DNA from: Hypericum androsaemum
Taxonomy: Eukaryota; Streptophyta; Magnoliopsida; Malpighiales; Hypericaceae
Assembly (NCBI GenBank): GCA_963995505.1
Contig: OZ023180.1
Coordinates: forward strand, 3,720,501-3,784,500
Length of the DNA stretch: 64,000 bases
Direction of reading: 5' to 3'
In this document: one piece after another, positions 10,941-21,186 of the stretch
Position numbering within the stretch: position 1 is the stretch's first letter
Layout: each line of letters begins with the position of its first letter
The notes under the pieces: model-generated
Seen by the model: only the letters and a program-made list of their open reading frames with translations
Databases searched by the model: none
Told to the model about the DNA's origin: nothing
Made by a program: the position numbers and the translations under genes

Positions 10941-12232
10941 AATTTTTTTTATAAATAAAGTGTTGTATTTCACCAAAATGTTCCACCAAGGAGGAGGACA
11001 TCAAATGTACTAGATCACGCCTTTCAACATGCTACACGGTGAAAGACGCTATAGAGGGACAATCACCAACTGTCTCCAAAAGAATCAAGCTAAAAAGCCC
11101 TAAGGTCATCAAAAATGAGACCCAAATATACACCAAGCGAAGGGCAAACCAAAACAAACAACCTCGCACAAATTTATGGAGGCTCGTAAGACCATAAAGG
11201 GTCCATACCGTATGCGGCTTCCTTGATCACTTGGAGAATTTTTGTGATAGACCCATCACGATAGCAAGTCGCCACGCTTCCGCAGAAAGTTTCGCTTGGA
11301 GAACCTCGTCTTGAACCTCTTTGCCAGCGATAAGTGACCCGAGGCATAACTCCGACTTTGGGCGACTTGATCTTCACCTTTTGAAACGGGAACGTCGTGA
11401 TAGCTGCGACTTTTTCCGTGAGTCTTCTTTCCCCGCAACTTCAACGCGTCAGAGTCGGAATGATCGATTTGCCCAAGTTCACCCGCTTGCGCGCAGCAAG
11501 AGGTAGCAAGTCTGCCTCGATAACTACCCAATCTGAAGCGTCAAAAATGAGATGATGAAGCCAGTCATCCACTGAGGCGGTAGCGGGCAAAACATTGATC
11601 GAGCGCTCTACAGACACCGGAAGTTGTAGCATTCCCTCCCAAAAGCCAGAAGCCACAACAACTCCTTCTGTGAACTCCGGAGCAAGCACAGTAGGAGGCC
11701 GCGACAGAGGGACAACAGTAGAGGATAAGGCGAGATGCAAAGCATCCACCACAATGACCACCTGCAGATCATCAACCATAGCAACTAGAGGCTGCGAGAG
11801 AGGGCAGAAACAACAACAGGGGGAAGTGAAGAATGACCAGAAACCGCAACAAGACGCTGCAGCGGCAGGCAATGAACACTCCCTAACATCAACCACACCA
11901 ACTGCAGCTGAGGGAGACAACAAATCTGAAACATCAAGCCCCCCACAGCAAGAGGAACCCACCTCAACATCATCAAGAACCCAATTCCTTCCAGGATGAC
12001 CCGCATAACCAAAGTTCTAAACTGAATCTGGGCAATCTTCGACGACACGAGAATCCATCTCCTCGATACAAACAATATAGGATTTGCAACCAATCTTCAA
12101 ATCGACCTTCCTATTCACACGATCCAAATTTGAAGCAGAAATAAGCACAAAAGAAATGTTTAGTCGCTTACGACTAGAAGTAACCTAGTGCACAACCTTG
12201 AAAGCCCCAAGAGAGGAAGGTCAACCACTCTA
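10941..12232 (-). mobile_element. L1-type LINE relic inserted in segment copy 2
   Basis: Compared with segment copy 3, copy 2 has extra sequence here. It starts on the plus strand with a T-run (10942-10950, the complement of a poly-A tail) and is bounded by similar TTAATTCAATTTTTTT and CTAATTCATTTTTT, probably a target duplication. The minus strand carries a decayed ORF1-like frame. No reverse transcriptase was found, so the copy is internally deleted. Confidence 0.5.
11441..12230 (-). pseudogene. LINE ORF1-like (DUF4283-type) protein, degenerate
   Basis: Reading on the minus strand from about 12190, a frame gives RVNRKVDLKIGCKSYIVCIE and EEMDSRVVEDCPDSV, then a stop, then an open stretch to 11441. 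The ISASNLDRVNRKVDLKIG style resembles the C-terminal part of DUF4283 domains in plant LINE ORF1 proteins, which bind the element's RNA. A Cys/Ser/Val-rich low-complexity tail follows. Stops and a frame change show it is not functional. Similarity was judged by eye only. Confidence 0.4.
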
Positions 12233-12449
12233 ATTCATTTTTTAAAACATTGAAATTTTGGATTAGAGATTGGTTAATTAATTTAAAAAATATCATTGAC
12301 TATACAATACTATTTTGTTCTTATTAATTTATTTTCCAATACCTATTTTGTTCTATCTTTTATAAAGTTGTGGCAATGGGCCAGCCCGCCCACTGTAAGA
12401 TGTATTACCTTCCCCGTTAACCCCAATTCCCCTCGGTACACTGGCTGCT

Positions 12450-13000
12450 GGGAGTGAGTATTCGGATTATCCGAATCTGAACTATCCGAACTTTCGAAAA
12501 TCTGAACTATCTGAATTGAATATTTTACTATCCGAATTCAAATCCGAACAATGAATTATCTGAATCCGAATATCTGAACTTTTTTCGGATTTGGATTCAG
12601 ATAATCCGAACTATCCGAAATAATACAACTGATTGAAAAAAAATAAAGAAAAGATACAATTACTTCAAGAACTTCGATGAGAGACACTCGATCCTTTTCT
12701 TTTTGGGTCTCAACACAACTAGTAGTTCCTTGTGATCATAATAAAAAAATATATTCAACAACGGGCCCATGAAAATAAGAAAAATATCCAACTATGGGAC
12801 CAGGAAAATAAGGAGGAAAAAAAATTCAACAATAGTTTGGATAGTTCGGATAATCTGAACTCTTATTTTTGTTATCCCAATCCGAATCTGAATCCGAATT
12901 AAAAACTTCGGATAATCCAAATCTAAATCCGAATAGTAAATTATCCGAATCCGAAAAAAATTCGAATTCGGATTCGAACATCGGATTAAATGCTCACTCC
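12450..13000. mobile_element. hAT-like MITE with ATCCGAA repeats
   Basis: The ends are GGGAGTGAGTATTCGGATT and the mirror of ATTAAATGCTCACTCCC, resembling the GAGTGAG termini of the elements at 2488 and 59254. The outer parts are rich in TCCGAAT. Segment B lacks this block, which confirms insertion. No convincing 8-bp duplication remains and flanking bases also differ, so the exact limits may be off by a few bases. Confidence 0.6.
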
Positions 13001-13290
13001 CGCCGGCCGTTGTCTCAAACAGAGCCAATCCCAATCCAAATCTCTAAAAGCCCAAATTAAGAATCATCCAAAACTCCATCAACCTATCTAAGTTGACGGA
13101 ATTTAAGCGGTACGTAGAAGTAAATCCGATAGACTTGACGGAATTTCAGCCCAAATCCGATAGAAGAACTCCACGCTAAATCTTATCACCAAATCTTAAC
13201 TAACCCACATAAGCATCCCCTTATTTATACATGCATACATGATACATCTCCCACATTATTCCGTTTAGAAGCAAATTGCCTTATTGAAGT

Positions 13291-13510
13291 CCAAAAATGG
13301 CAACCAACCAATTGCTCTCCTCCTATCCCTCCCGCTCTTTCCATCCGTCTCCTTTCTCTCCAACCAAACCGTGTGTTCTTCCACTCCAACGAACTTAGGT
13401 CAAATTCGTTGTAGTGGAGTGAACTGTGATTTGGTTGGAGATGAAGGTGATGGACGGAGAGAGGAGGAGGGATAGGGGAGAGAGACATTGGTTGATTGCC
13501 AACTTTGGAG
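13291..13510. ncRNA. Long hairpin, candidate small-RNA precursor (copy A)
   Basis: Two arms of about 105 bp (13291-13399 and 13403-13510) pair with roughly 75-80 percent identity around a loop of only a few bases. Matching landmarks are CCAAA..TGGCAA(C/T)CAACCAA, CCTATCCCTCC, TCTCCAACCAAA and CAACGAA. Such short-loop, imperfect foldbacks are what MIRNA or siRNA hairpin loci look like. Nothing here shows expression, and no known miRNA was recognised. The left arm also reads as a Ser/Pro-rich open frame from the ATG at 13297, which could be chance or a trace of a duplicated gene end. The hairpin is conserved in segment B. Confidence 0.4.
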
Positions 13511-13582
13511 AGAAAGAGATGGAGGAAGCTTGAACAATGACTTATTTACAACGTTTTTATTTTTGAATCGTTTTTTTTATAG

Positions 13583-13965
13583 ATTGAGACATTGTTATTC
13601 TTGGAAGGAAAGATTGAGACATTATTACTTTTCTGAATAGTTTTTATAAAGATTGAAACATTGTTATTCTTGGGAGAAAAGAATGAGACATTGTTATTTT
13701 TCTAAATAGTTTTTATAAAGATTGAGACATTGTTATTCTTGGGAGAAAATATTGAGACATTGTTATTTTTCTAAATATTTTTTTAAAAGATTGAGACATT
13801 GTTATTTTTCTAAATGGTTCTTTTACAGATTGAGAAATTGTCAGTTTCTGAATAGTTTTTCAAAGATTGAGAAATTATTATTTTCTTCAGTAATTTTTTG
13901 AAGATTTAGACTTTGTTATTCATCCGAATAATTTTTTAAAGATTGAGACAATGATATTTTCTGAA
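13583..13965. repeat. Tandem array of 30- and 39-bp ATTGAGACATTG units
   Basis: About eleven units each begin ATTGAGACATTG (with variants). The first six alternate between a roughly 30-bp form ending in CTTGGGAGAAAAG and a 39-bp form ending in TTTTTATAAAG, a 69-bp higher-order repeat. The remaining units are 37-39 bp. The paralogous segment B has only two or three such units, so the array expanded in this copy. Confidence 0.85.
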
Positions 13966-13995
13966 TGTCTTTTTGTTGTTCTTTTGTGAGAAGAT

Positions 13996-15440
13996 GACTA
14001 TGAAGATGACGACCAAAGGAGGAAGGTTAGATTACCGCGATAGTGGGTTGATGCAAGTCAATTCTATGGAGTTTAGTTAGAGGACATGGGTTTGCTTGAT
14101 CATGTTCTGTGCGCAATGTCACTGTAATTTCATTTTTATTTCTGCCACATCAGCTGGTTGATGTAATGATTTATAATCCAGGTTGATTACACTTACCGGA
14201 CCATCTAGTGATAACTTCAATTTTTTCTCGGTAGAAATTTATGAGTCTTTCTAATGAAAAATTGTGATGTGTGTCTAAAACACGTGTTAAACACATAGGA
14301 TTTGGATTTATTTTCGTATATTCGTCTTTGATTTGGTATAAGCATTTGAGTTTTGGGTGATTAATGGGCTTTATGCTGAGGAATTACACTTGAAAGAGTC
14401 TAACAGGGACAATTGACTTGGAAGGGCATTTTGGTCAATTTCAGAGCCGAATTATAAGATGTCTATTAGATAAATAATTAAAAATGGTGCCGGATTCAGT
14501 ACAGGAAGCCCGATTTGATATAGCTTGCTTTCCTGGTCTTGGATTGCACAGATTGGCCAAGAGCTGACCAAGCGAGAGGATCGCTTACTCCTTTAGTTCT
14601 CATTCTCGGCCAACCGTGATATGAAGAATCGACAAGAGCAATCGCATGACTCGATTATCAGATTATAAGTTCATAACCCCAGCCCATTCCCATTTTGGGC
14701 AGAGCAGATCTTCTATTCCTCACAATTGCTCCTTGTGATGCAGCAACTTTTTCACTTTATAACTTCAGCTAGCTGCGTTTGGTTCGAAAGGCATGGTTTT
14801 CAGTATGTCTCCAGATCCAAGTGGTAGTATCCAGTCCTTTCGCTGAGGAAGGCTCGGACCCGCCTCTTTATTTGAATCATTTATAGTTCGGACAGTCCAA
14901 ATAGGTCTCGGGCCTTTGTAACAGTTTCACATAAAAATAAAGAATTCGTAAAAAATCAATTTGTAAGATAACCCAGTGATCAAAGATATTTTTGAACAAA
15001 TCAATTAACTCATCTTTGCAAAAAATTTCATGCCAATCCTCCACGAGGTTTAGGTAGGTGAAAGGGTTGGTCGAGTCATTTCATACCTTGTGTAAGCTCT
15101 TTATCGGAGGTGTCCTCTTTTAAGCCATAGTTAAAGGGAGCCATGCGAGATGAAAGTCGTTGCTTTTCTATGTTGGATGCGTCGGATCCGATCCAAAAGG
15201 ACCATGATTGGGAATTATTTGACATTTCGCCATATCTCCTGCTACTGAGAAAACGAACGCGCGAACTCGCTCTTGAGACTCTTTCATAGAATTCAATAAA
15301 TTTCTCCTGCACTTCAAAAGTCCACAGGAACGGAGTTGACAAAAAAAAAATTCGGTCTCATTTTTATACCTTTTTGGCCTTTAATAGAAAACAGAGTTAG
15401 TATATGATTCAAAAAGATAAATACATCAAACAATTTATAT
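13996..15440. other. Spacer, no gene supported
   Basis: Homology with segment B fades by about 14.3 kb. A minus-strand open frame at 15076-15342, and an uninterrupted minus-strand run containing LVEDWHEIFCKDELIDLFKN (about 14910-15060), look protein-like but match nothing I recognise. They may be part of an organelle-derived insert together with the adjacent atpI fragment. Confidence 0.3.
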
Positions 15441-15444
15441 TTTT

Positions 15445-15519
15445 GATTTTCGAAGGTAAAAGCGCCCCAAACCAATTCGAAACAACAATAAATAGATGGA
15501 GAGTTCCAATAAAAGGAAC
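15445..15519 (-). pseudogene. atpI: Plastid atpI fragment (nuclear plastid DNA)
   Basis: On the minus strand one frame reads [19 protein letters not shown] then ALLPSKI. This closely matches the [24 protein letters not shown] stretch of the chloroplast ATP synthase subunit a (AtpI). Only about 25-30 residues are recognisable and stops flank them, so it is a short nuclear insertion of plastid DNA. The extent of the organelle-derived block beyond this is unclear. Confidence 0.6.
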
Positions 15520-15631
15520 TTTCAATTGAAAGACTCCTCCAATCCAAGGGGGCGCAGCAGGCTCGAAGCCCTAAGATTGGGTCTTGTAATTATTTTCATA
15601 ATAGAAACTTGCTTGATTAGTATACTGGGCA

Positions 15632-15742
15632 TAACCGGACATGCTATTTAATTACTTTATTATAAGTTTTATTAAATATTAACCGGGCATGCCATTACTC
15701 ATAGCCGGACATGCTATTATTCATAGTCGGACATGTCATTTA
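15632..15742. repeat. Degenerate ~24-bp CCGGACATGC repeats
   Basis: Four related units, such as CATAGCCGGACATGCTATTA and CATAGTCGGACATGTCATTT, occur in loose tandem directly before the left end of the MULE at 15748. No function is evident. Confidence 0.6.
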
Positions 15743-15747
15743 TTTAA

Positions 15748-16876
15748 GGGCAAATTACCCTCACGTCCCTGTACTTTGGTCACCCTCCCCCTAGGGTCCC
15801 TGGATTTTGAAAAATGATTTTTTCGTCCCTAAGTTTTGATGATAATAGACTATCGGGTCCCTGGAGCCAGAATATTCCATATTCTCCGGTGAACTCCCAC
15901 CTGAAATGACCAAAATACCCTCCTACTAAAATAAAATAAAAACTATTTATCCTTCAATCTCTTGAATATCAAGGATTCAAAAAAAGAACTCAAAAATACC
16001 AAACTCAAAATAACCAACCCAGAAAATCAACTAACAATCAAAATTAAACTCAAGAACACCTACACAAGACTCGATCTTTATGCGACCCTCCACTCCCTCC
16101 TCGCCAAGGAACCCGAAAGACGAGCTCCTAAATGGAGACATGGATCTGGTCCTCTCTCCTTCGTTGTCGAGATCCAGCACCTGAGGGCTCTCCAGGTGGG
16201 TCGAAAGCTTCATGGGACGGATCTGCCCATTTAGGAAGAGCTCGTCGGCCAAGCTCAACCCAGATGATGATAACCCGCCCGACAAGAACTCAAACTCGCC
16301 AAACTCACGTGGCTGGGAGGACGATGCAAAGAAACTACCACCGCCCATGGAGGAGAAATGCATTGGGCTGGGTGGGTAGCTATAGAAGAAAGCAGGTCCG
16401 GGTCGACCTGGGCTCGAAGGGGCACTAGTGTACGGGGTGGAGCAACAACGGTCGCACCCTACCTCTTCACTCAGAAATTGGGTCATCGGATGGTTCGGAG
16501 GTCGGGTTAGTGAGGTCGGGTCGAGTTAGCGTACGGGGTGGAGCAACTACTTTTGGTTGAATTTTGGTTGATTTCTGGATGTTAATTTCTGGGTTTAGTA
16601 ATTTGTTCTTGGTTGGTGTTCTTGGTGTGTTTAAGAGGTTAAAGATGAAGTGGGAGGAGGAAGACGGGGGAAAGAAAGGGATTTTTTATTTTTTTAAGTG
16701 GGAGGCCATTTTAGTCTTTTCAAATGGGATATCGCCGGAGAATATGGAATATTCCAGCTCCAGGGACCCGATAGTCTATTATCATCAAAACTTAGGGACG
16801 GAAAAATCATTTTCCAAAATCCAGGGACCCTAGGGGGAGGGTGACCAAAGTACAGGGACGTGAGAGTAATTTGCCC
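15748..16876. mobile_element. Pack-MULE carrying a DUF1645 gene fragment
   Basis: Long terminal inverted repeats of about 190 bp start with GGGCAAATTACCCTCACGTC at the left and end with AGAGTAATTTGCCC at the right. The flanks TTTATTTAA (15739-15747) and TTTAATTAA (16877-16885) match at 8 of 9 positions, as expected for a Mutator 9-bp duplication. Between the arms lies a GC-rich gene fragment on the minus strand (next entry) and no transposase. The TIRs are close relatives of those at 37029-38649, which hold unrelated cargo. Confidence 0.85.
16031..16486 (-). pseudogene. Captured N-terminal fragment of a DUF1645 protein
   Basis: The 151-codon open frame starts MTQFLSEEVG and contains CCSTPYTSAPSSPGR (about residues 14-28), FFYSYPPSPMHF, EFGEFEF and LSLADELFLNGQIRPMKL. 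These are the hallmark blocks of plant DUF1645 proteins (a Ser-Pro phosphosite-like start, an acidic-aromatic core, then ADELF-G-IRPL). Their function is largely unknown. Complete family members are longer, so the C-terminal half is missing and the last residues read into TIR-proximal sequence. The frame has no stop, so capture may be recent or the frame may be transcribed. It is a gene copy inside a transposon, not an independent gene. Confidence 0.75.
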
Positions 16877-16899
16877 TTTAATTAATTAATTGTTTATTT

Positions 16900-17105
16900 T
16901 TAGGGTCCCTCGTGTTTGACTAAATCGACAATTTAGTCTCCCTGTTTCAAAAAATATTTTTCCGTTTCCCGTGTTTGATTTTATTATACTCTCGGGTCCC
17001 TCGCTGATGTCATTACTTTTTTTTTATTTTGTCATTGAAATGACCAAAATGCCCTAAAAAACAAAATTTCATTTCCTTCCTCTTCCTTCGACTCTCTCGC
17101 CGGAA
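16900..17105. mobile_element. Left-end remnant of a long-TIR MULE
   Basis: It reads GGGTCCCTCGTGTTTGAC, ACAATTTAGTC, TTTTATTATACTCTCGGGTC, then TGACCAAAATGCCC, closely matching the left TIR at 62932-63060. The right partner was not found. It abuts the 15748-16876 element. Confidence 0.6.
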
Positions 17106-19149
17106 ACCTCACCAAACCACCAGAAAAGATTAAGTGAATGAACTTCAACACCGATAGTTGCTCTTCTTAAAAAACACCGATAGTTGCTACAACTTACGTT
17201 CGTATCCATCCAGTCGTATTAAATGCACATCAAGTGACACGCGGCTCTTGCGCCAAAAACCAAAATTACCCGTGGGACACGCGGCAAAGATCCACCGTTG
17301 GATCTTTGCACACGTATTTTTATAGCAAATCCATGGCTCAGATTAATTTCTACTATGCCCGGACCGGGACTATTAGACTTCGGATCTAATTCGGCCTATT
17401 GAAGAACTTTCTTTTCTCTTTTCGTGGATATAAAGATCGCTTAAATTGGAGGTCTGAAGAGAAAGTTATGACAACAACTTTGAAGACTAATCTGGCAGAA
17501 TTTTTTAACCAATATTCGGGATAATTTTGAAATTTTGGTCTTCTGCATCGCTGAGGACTCTGAGGACGACCCTTGTAGGTTTTCAGAGCTAGGAGGGCTT
17601 ATACAGGACCCTCGAGACTTAGTTTTGACGGCACTTTCCATTCCACATAACTAGACTTTATTTTATTTTTTCTTTGTCATAAATATGAGGAACTAAACCT
17701 CTAAGTTGATTTGAGGGAGGAGACCCAAAGAATTGGTTGTGAAGATCTTAGTTTTATCTATCTATTTCAGTAGCATTTGTTTATTCTTTATGCTTAGTAT
17801 TATTTTTGAATGGTTTGCAGTTGTAAGTTAATTCTAGAATAGATTTGCCTTTGATTCTTGATTAGCAGTTGCAGTTAGTGATTGAACTAGAAACAAGGTT
17901 AATTCAGTGAGGAACAATAGTTACGAGACTAATTAACCAGGAATAAGTAAGGCTAGTTTGTAGATACCAAGGTTTTGAGTATAATCGCTAGGAGTAGAAA
18001 TATATGTTCTTAATGTTATTGCCTTATAGAATTGAAATCAGTTGATATTCTTTCTATTAGGTTGTAAACAACTAGTTAGGCGGTCGTTTGACTATTTTAT
18101 TATTGATGTTTGTGGTCTCTTTGCGGTTGCGGAAGATTTACACCTATTTGCTACATGTGTTAGATTATCTTTTGTGATCCAGTGATCAACCAACCTATTG
18201 TAGTACTCTCCGATCTTGAATCCACCATTTTCTCCTCTATTGATTTTTACTCATACATCTTTCCTTCGTATGTTACTTAATTTGGTTTGATCTAGAATCT
18301 TAGAAAATCTCCCTTTTTATTTTTGTTTTAATAGTAGATTAATTGAATATTCTACCCTCCTTAAATCTGACCCGATATTTTTACTTACTTGCAACAAACT
18401 AGTGAGCCATGAATATCGATTTATTTTGAGAGACCTCGACATGCTCGACAAGTTGATAAGCATAACGAGATTAATCAAAGATTTTGAACATGTGGTCTTA
18501 TCAAGATTATCACATCCTTAATCAATTGTTACCTTTGAAAGAGAAAGGAAATCAAGTTACTAATGGCCCGACTTATCAATTTATCTCGTAAACTACTAAG
18601 AGCTCAGATAACTAATGATAACTTAATCATATTCTCAGCAAGAACAATGAACTTATTTGAATTTGTTTATTTCGTACAAGAGAAACTAATATACGGGAAT
18701 GAGTTTCTTATCTTCAACGGCGCAAAATGTGATAGGGAGTTTCAGATCTATCCTATCTTGTATGATGTTCCGGATGGGGTACATTGGTCTAATTGTCGTA
18801 GAGAGTGTGGCCAAAACCTGACTTTTTGGAGTGTCGATCGATCTCACCATGTCGGCTTGCTCGAAATCAGGAAAAAAAATGTGATGACATATGGAACAAT
18901 CTTCGAGCAAAGTTGGAACACCAAACTTGATTATAGAGTCACAAAATAATTTATTCGACATATTTGAACCAATCTAACTGAAATTTTCAAATTTATATTC
19001 TTGAGACCTGATTTGTGATCAATCTTTTTAAAATGTTATTTTTTCCAGATATGTGTTGTCAATGAATTGCAACAAATACATTTCAAAAATTGTTAAAGAA
19101 ATTATAATTTTTAAGTAGCAATTTTCAAAAATTCACAGATTCTGAGTAA
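17106..19149. other. Spacer; possible old LTR-like sequence; one unassigned frame
   Basis: No recognised gene. The segment 17700-18400 has a T-rich, low-GC character and a GACCCGATATTTTTACTTAC-like motif reminiscent of Ty3-type LTR ends, but no partner LTR, PBS or coding domain was found. A plus-strand frame at 18563-18949 (128 codons, starting MARLINLSRKLLRAQ) has no recognisable domain. It may be chance or a decayed retroelement piece. Confidence 0.3.
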
Positions 19150-19232
19150 AATCCACGTTATATAGAATCACAAAAGGTCTTGCTGACCTTCGGTTTAAAG
19201 AATATTTGCCCTTTTGTGGGGAAAGGTGGTGG

Positions 19233-20667
19233 TAGACATGATCACGGTTCAAATTCGAACGAATTTAAATTGAATTAGTTTAAATTTGAATTCATCAAAA
19301 TCTTAAACCGTATTCAATTCGTCCAATGACGAATTAGATACGAATTATGAACGTTTAAATTTGAATCGAATTCGAATTCGAATTAGTTCTTTAATTTTTT
19401 TATATTTAATATATTGTTTGCTTATTTAGTTGAACACGCCTTTTGAGAATATTTACCTAGGCAATAATAACAACTCGATTAACTATCTACTAGTATTTAG
19501 ATCAACTAAAATCAAAAAGTTTCAAATTGGAGTTATTGAGAATATACAATTGGCATTATTGAGAATATACTCGTGTTAAACATTTATTTGGAGAGTTTTC
19601 TCATCTTTTGAAAAAAATTATCCGATTTAAATCTATAACTATCTATTATAAATCAATCTAATAAATATTCGAATACTACGTGTTAGTATTAGGGTTTAGG
19701 ACTAGTGTTATGGTTTGGATTTAGTGTCAGTATTAGGGTTAATATTAGTGTTAGGATTTAAGAATTGGGATTAGAATTAGAGTTTAGGGTTAGGATTAGG
19801 ATTAGTTTGGAAAATAACAAAACTTTCATGAAAGTTTAAGAAAAAGAATGCACGTTTAGATCTATTACCGGTGGAAAGTGCCAAACGGTGCAACTGACAA
19901 ATATTAGTGCAGATGCTCGAAAAAACGAAACAATTTTTTGAATAACGGTACAAATTATATAAAACCATTATAAAGTTTACATAAATTTGGTCAAAATTAT
20001 GAGAATTTAGATTTTTTAAAAAGTGAGAATCATGTCATTCTATGTTGTTCTAAATTATAAATTTTAAGTCTTTTACATCACTTGGTATCCGGTCTACATG
20101 GCCAATTAATGGAAGTTCGAGTTGGTTAATATCTTTTAAAAGTGACAAAATTATCCAAACAAATATTTAACACTAATATATTTTAACCAATTCGAACTCA
20201 AAATCAAATTAAATTTGCATTTGAAATTTAAGTAAAGGTTAATGCTCCTCCAGTCATACTGAAGTGACTACGATTAGATAATTTTGAAAAAAAAAATTGA
20301 TGTCTAGCACTTTATCGTATGTTATTATGCACTCCATGTTAATTGAGATTCACAGTCCAAGTTATATCCCGCATTAATTGAGATTCACCATCATTGCCCG
20401 GCGCCTGGTTGGGGCACGGAAAACGGGAGATTAAAATTTCAATTTTCCCCTGTTTTCCACCCTTCACATCACTACTATTTTATTTTATTTTTTTGCATAA
20501 TATGGACGAATTCGAGACGAATTTGACTCGAATCAAATTCGAATTGAATTCGTCGGTTCGACGAATTATAAAAATCTTGAACCGTATTCAATTCTTCTCA
20601 TGATGAATTCGAATCAAATTTTTGACGAATCGAATCACGAATCATATTCTAACAATGACCACTTCTA
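19233..20667. mobile_element. 1.4-kb hAT-like element with perfect 8-bp duplication
   Basis: The 8-bp duplication GGTGGTGG lies at 19225-19232 and 20668-20675. The ends read TAGACATGATCAC and the mirror of ATGACCACTTCTA. The outer 150-170 bp at each side are GAATTCG-rich like the 7331-7854 MITE, in opposite orientation at the two ends. The homologous site in copy 2 (about 10055) has no insertion. The central 1.1 kb is unrelated AT-rich sequence with no transposase domain visible, including a telomere-like stretch. Confidence 0.8.
19680..19803 (+). repeat. Degenerate telomere-like TTAGGGTTT repeats
   Basis: Repeated TTAGGGTTTAGG, TTAGGGTTAA, TTTAGGGTTAGG and GGATTAGGATTAG motifs resemble the plant telomere unit TTTAGGG, but with many variants (TTAGTGT, GGATTAG). 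It is internal to the hAT-like element. It may be a diverged interstitial telomeric repeat or a simple low-complexity drift product. Confidence 0.4.
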
Positions 20668-20742
20668 GGTGGTGGTGACCCTCGTGACGTCCGAGTAGCC
20701 AATTTTGGGTTTTCTTTGGGGGTATTGCCTTGCAATTGTGAG

Positions 20743-21186
20743 GGGTATGGATTGGGTACGGAATGCCCAGATTCCGAACCGTTCGGAATGAAGACACGCG
20801 ATAACTTTTTTTCAAAAATGCTAAAATATGGGGACCAAAATGAAAAAATCACGTGCAATCACAGGCCTAATACAAATGCCATTATGACATAACTACGCAT
20901 TTTAGTATCACATAAAAGTGCACGCCAGTATCACATAAAAGTGCATGCCAGTATCACATAACTGTACATGCAAGTAGGACTTTTTTACAAAAATACTAAA
21001 ATACGGGGCCAAAATGAAAAAAAGCCATGTTGTATCATAAACGGGACATGCCGCTGTCACAAAAACGCATGCTATTATCACATAACCGCACATGCCAGTA
21101 TCACATAACTGCGCTTGCGAGCGCGGTCCCTCCTTCACTCCAAACAGTTCTGAATGATTTATTCACTCCGTACCCAATCCAAATCC
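20743..21186. mobile_element. MULE-like MITE with internal 23-bp repeats
   Basis: The ends GGGTATGGATTGGGTACGGA and, inverted, GGATTTGGATTGGGTACGGA match at 17 of 20. The 9-bp duplication AATTGTGAG is perfect at 20734-20742 and 21187-21195. Inside are several 23-bp units of the type CAGTATCACATAACTGCGC. The element at 51794-52244 is a second copy. Confidence 0.85.

Larger units (their letters stand above)
12233..13995. repeat. Paralogous segment A (partner 23144-26850)
   Basis: From AAAGTTGTGGCAATGGGCC (12364) through CCAAATCTCTAAAAGCCCAAAT, the CATACATGATACATCTCCCA block, the hairpin and the following repeats, this region matches 25037-25640, and then 26720-26830 after an insertion in the partner. 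Within it A carries a MITE (12450-13000) and an expanded tandem array. The partner carries other insertions. Confidence 0.85.

Noticed and set aside
11595..11999. Plus-strand 134-codon frame
   Set aside because: It mirrors the minus-strand LINE ORF1-like relic and is rich in Thr/Ser/Gln without any domain.
12450..13000. An 8-bp target duplication for this MITE
   Set aside because: Flanks GGCTGCTG and GCCGGCCG do not match well enough; the insertion is supported by the paralogue instead.
17700..18420. Ty3-type LTR
   Set aside because: Only a vague resemblance near the right end; no partner LTR, primer-binding site or coding domains.
18563..18949. 128-codon frame as a gene
   Set aside because: No domain, AT-rich composition like the surroundings, and no intron or promoter evidence.
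20880..21110. CRISPR-like spaced repeats
   Set aside because: The 23-bp units are adjacent and degenerate with no unique spacers, and lie inside a plant MITE.
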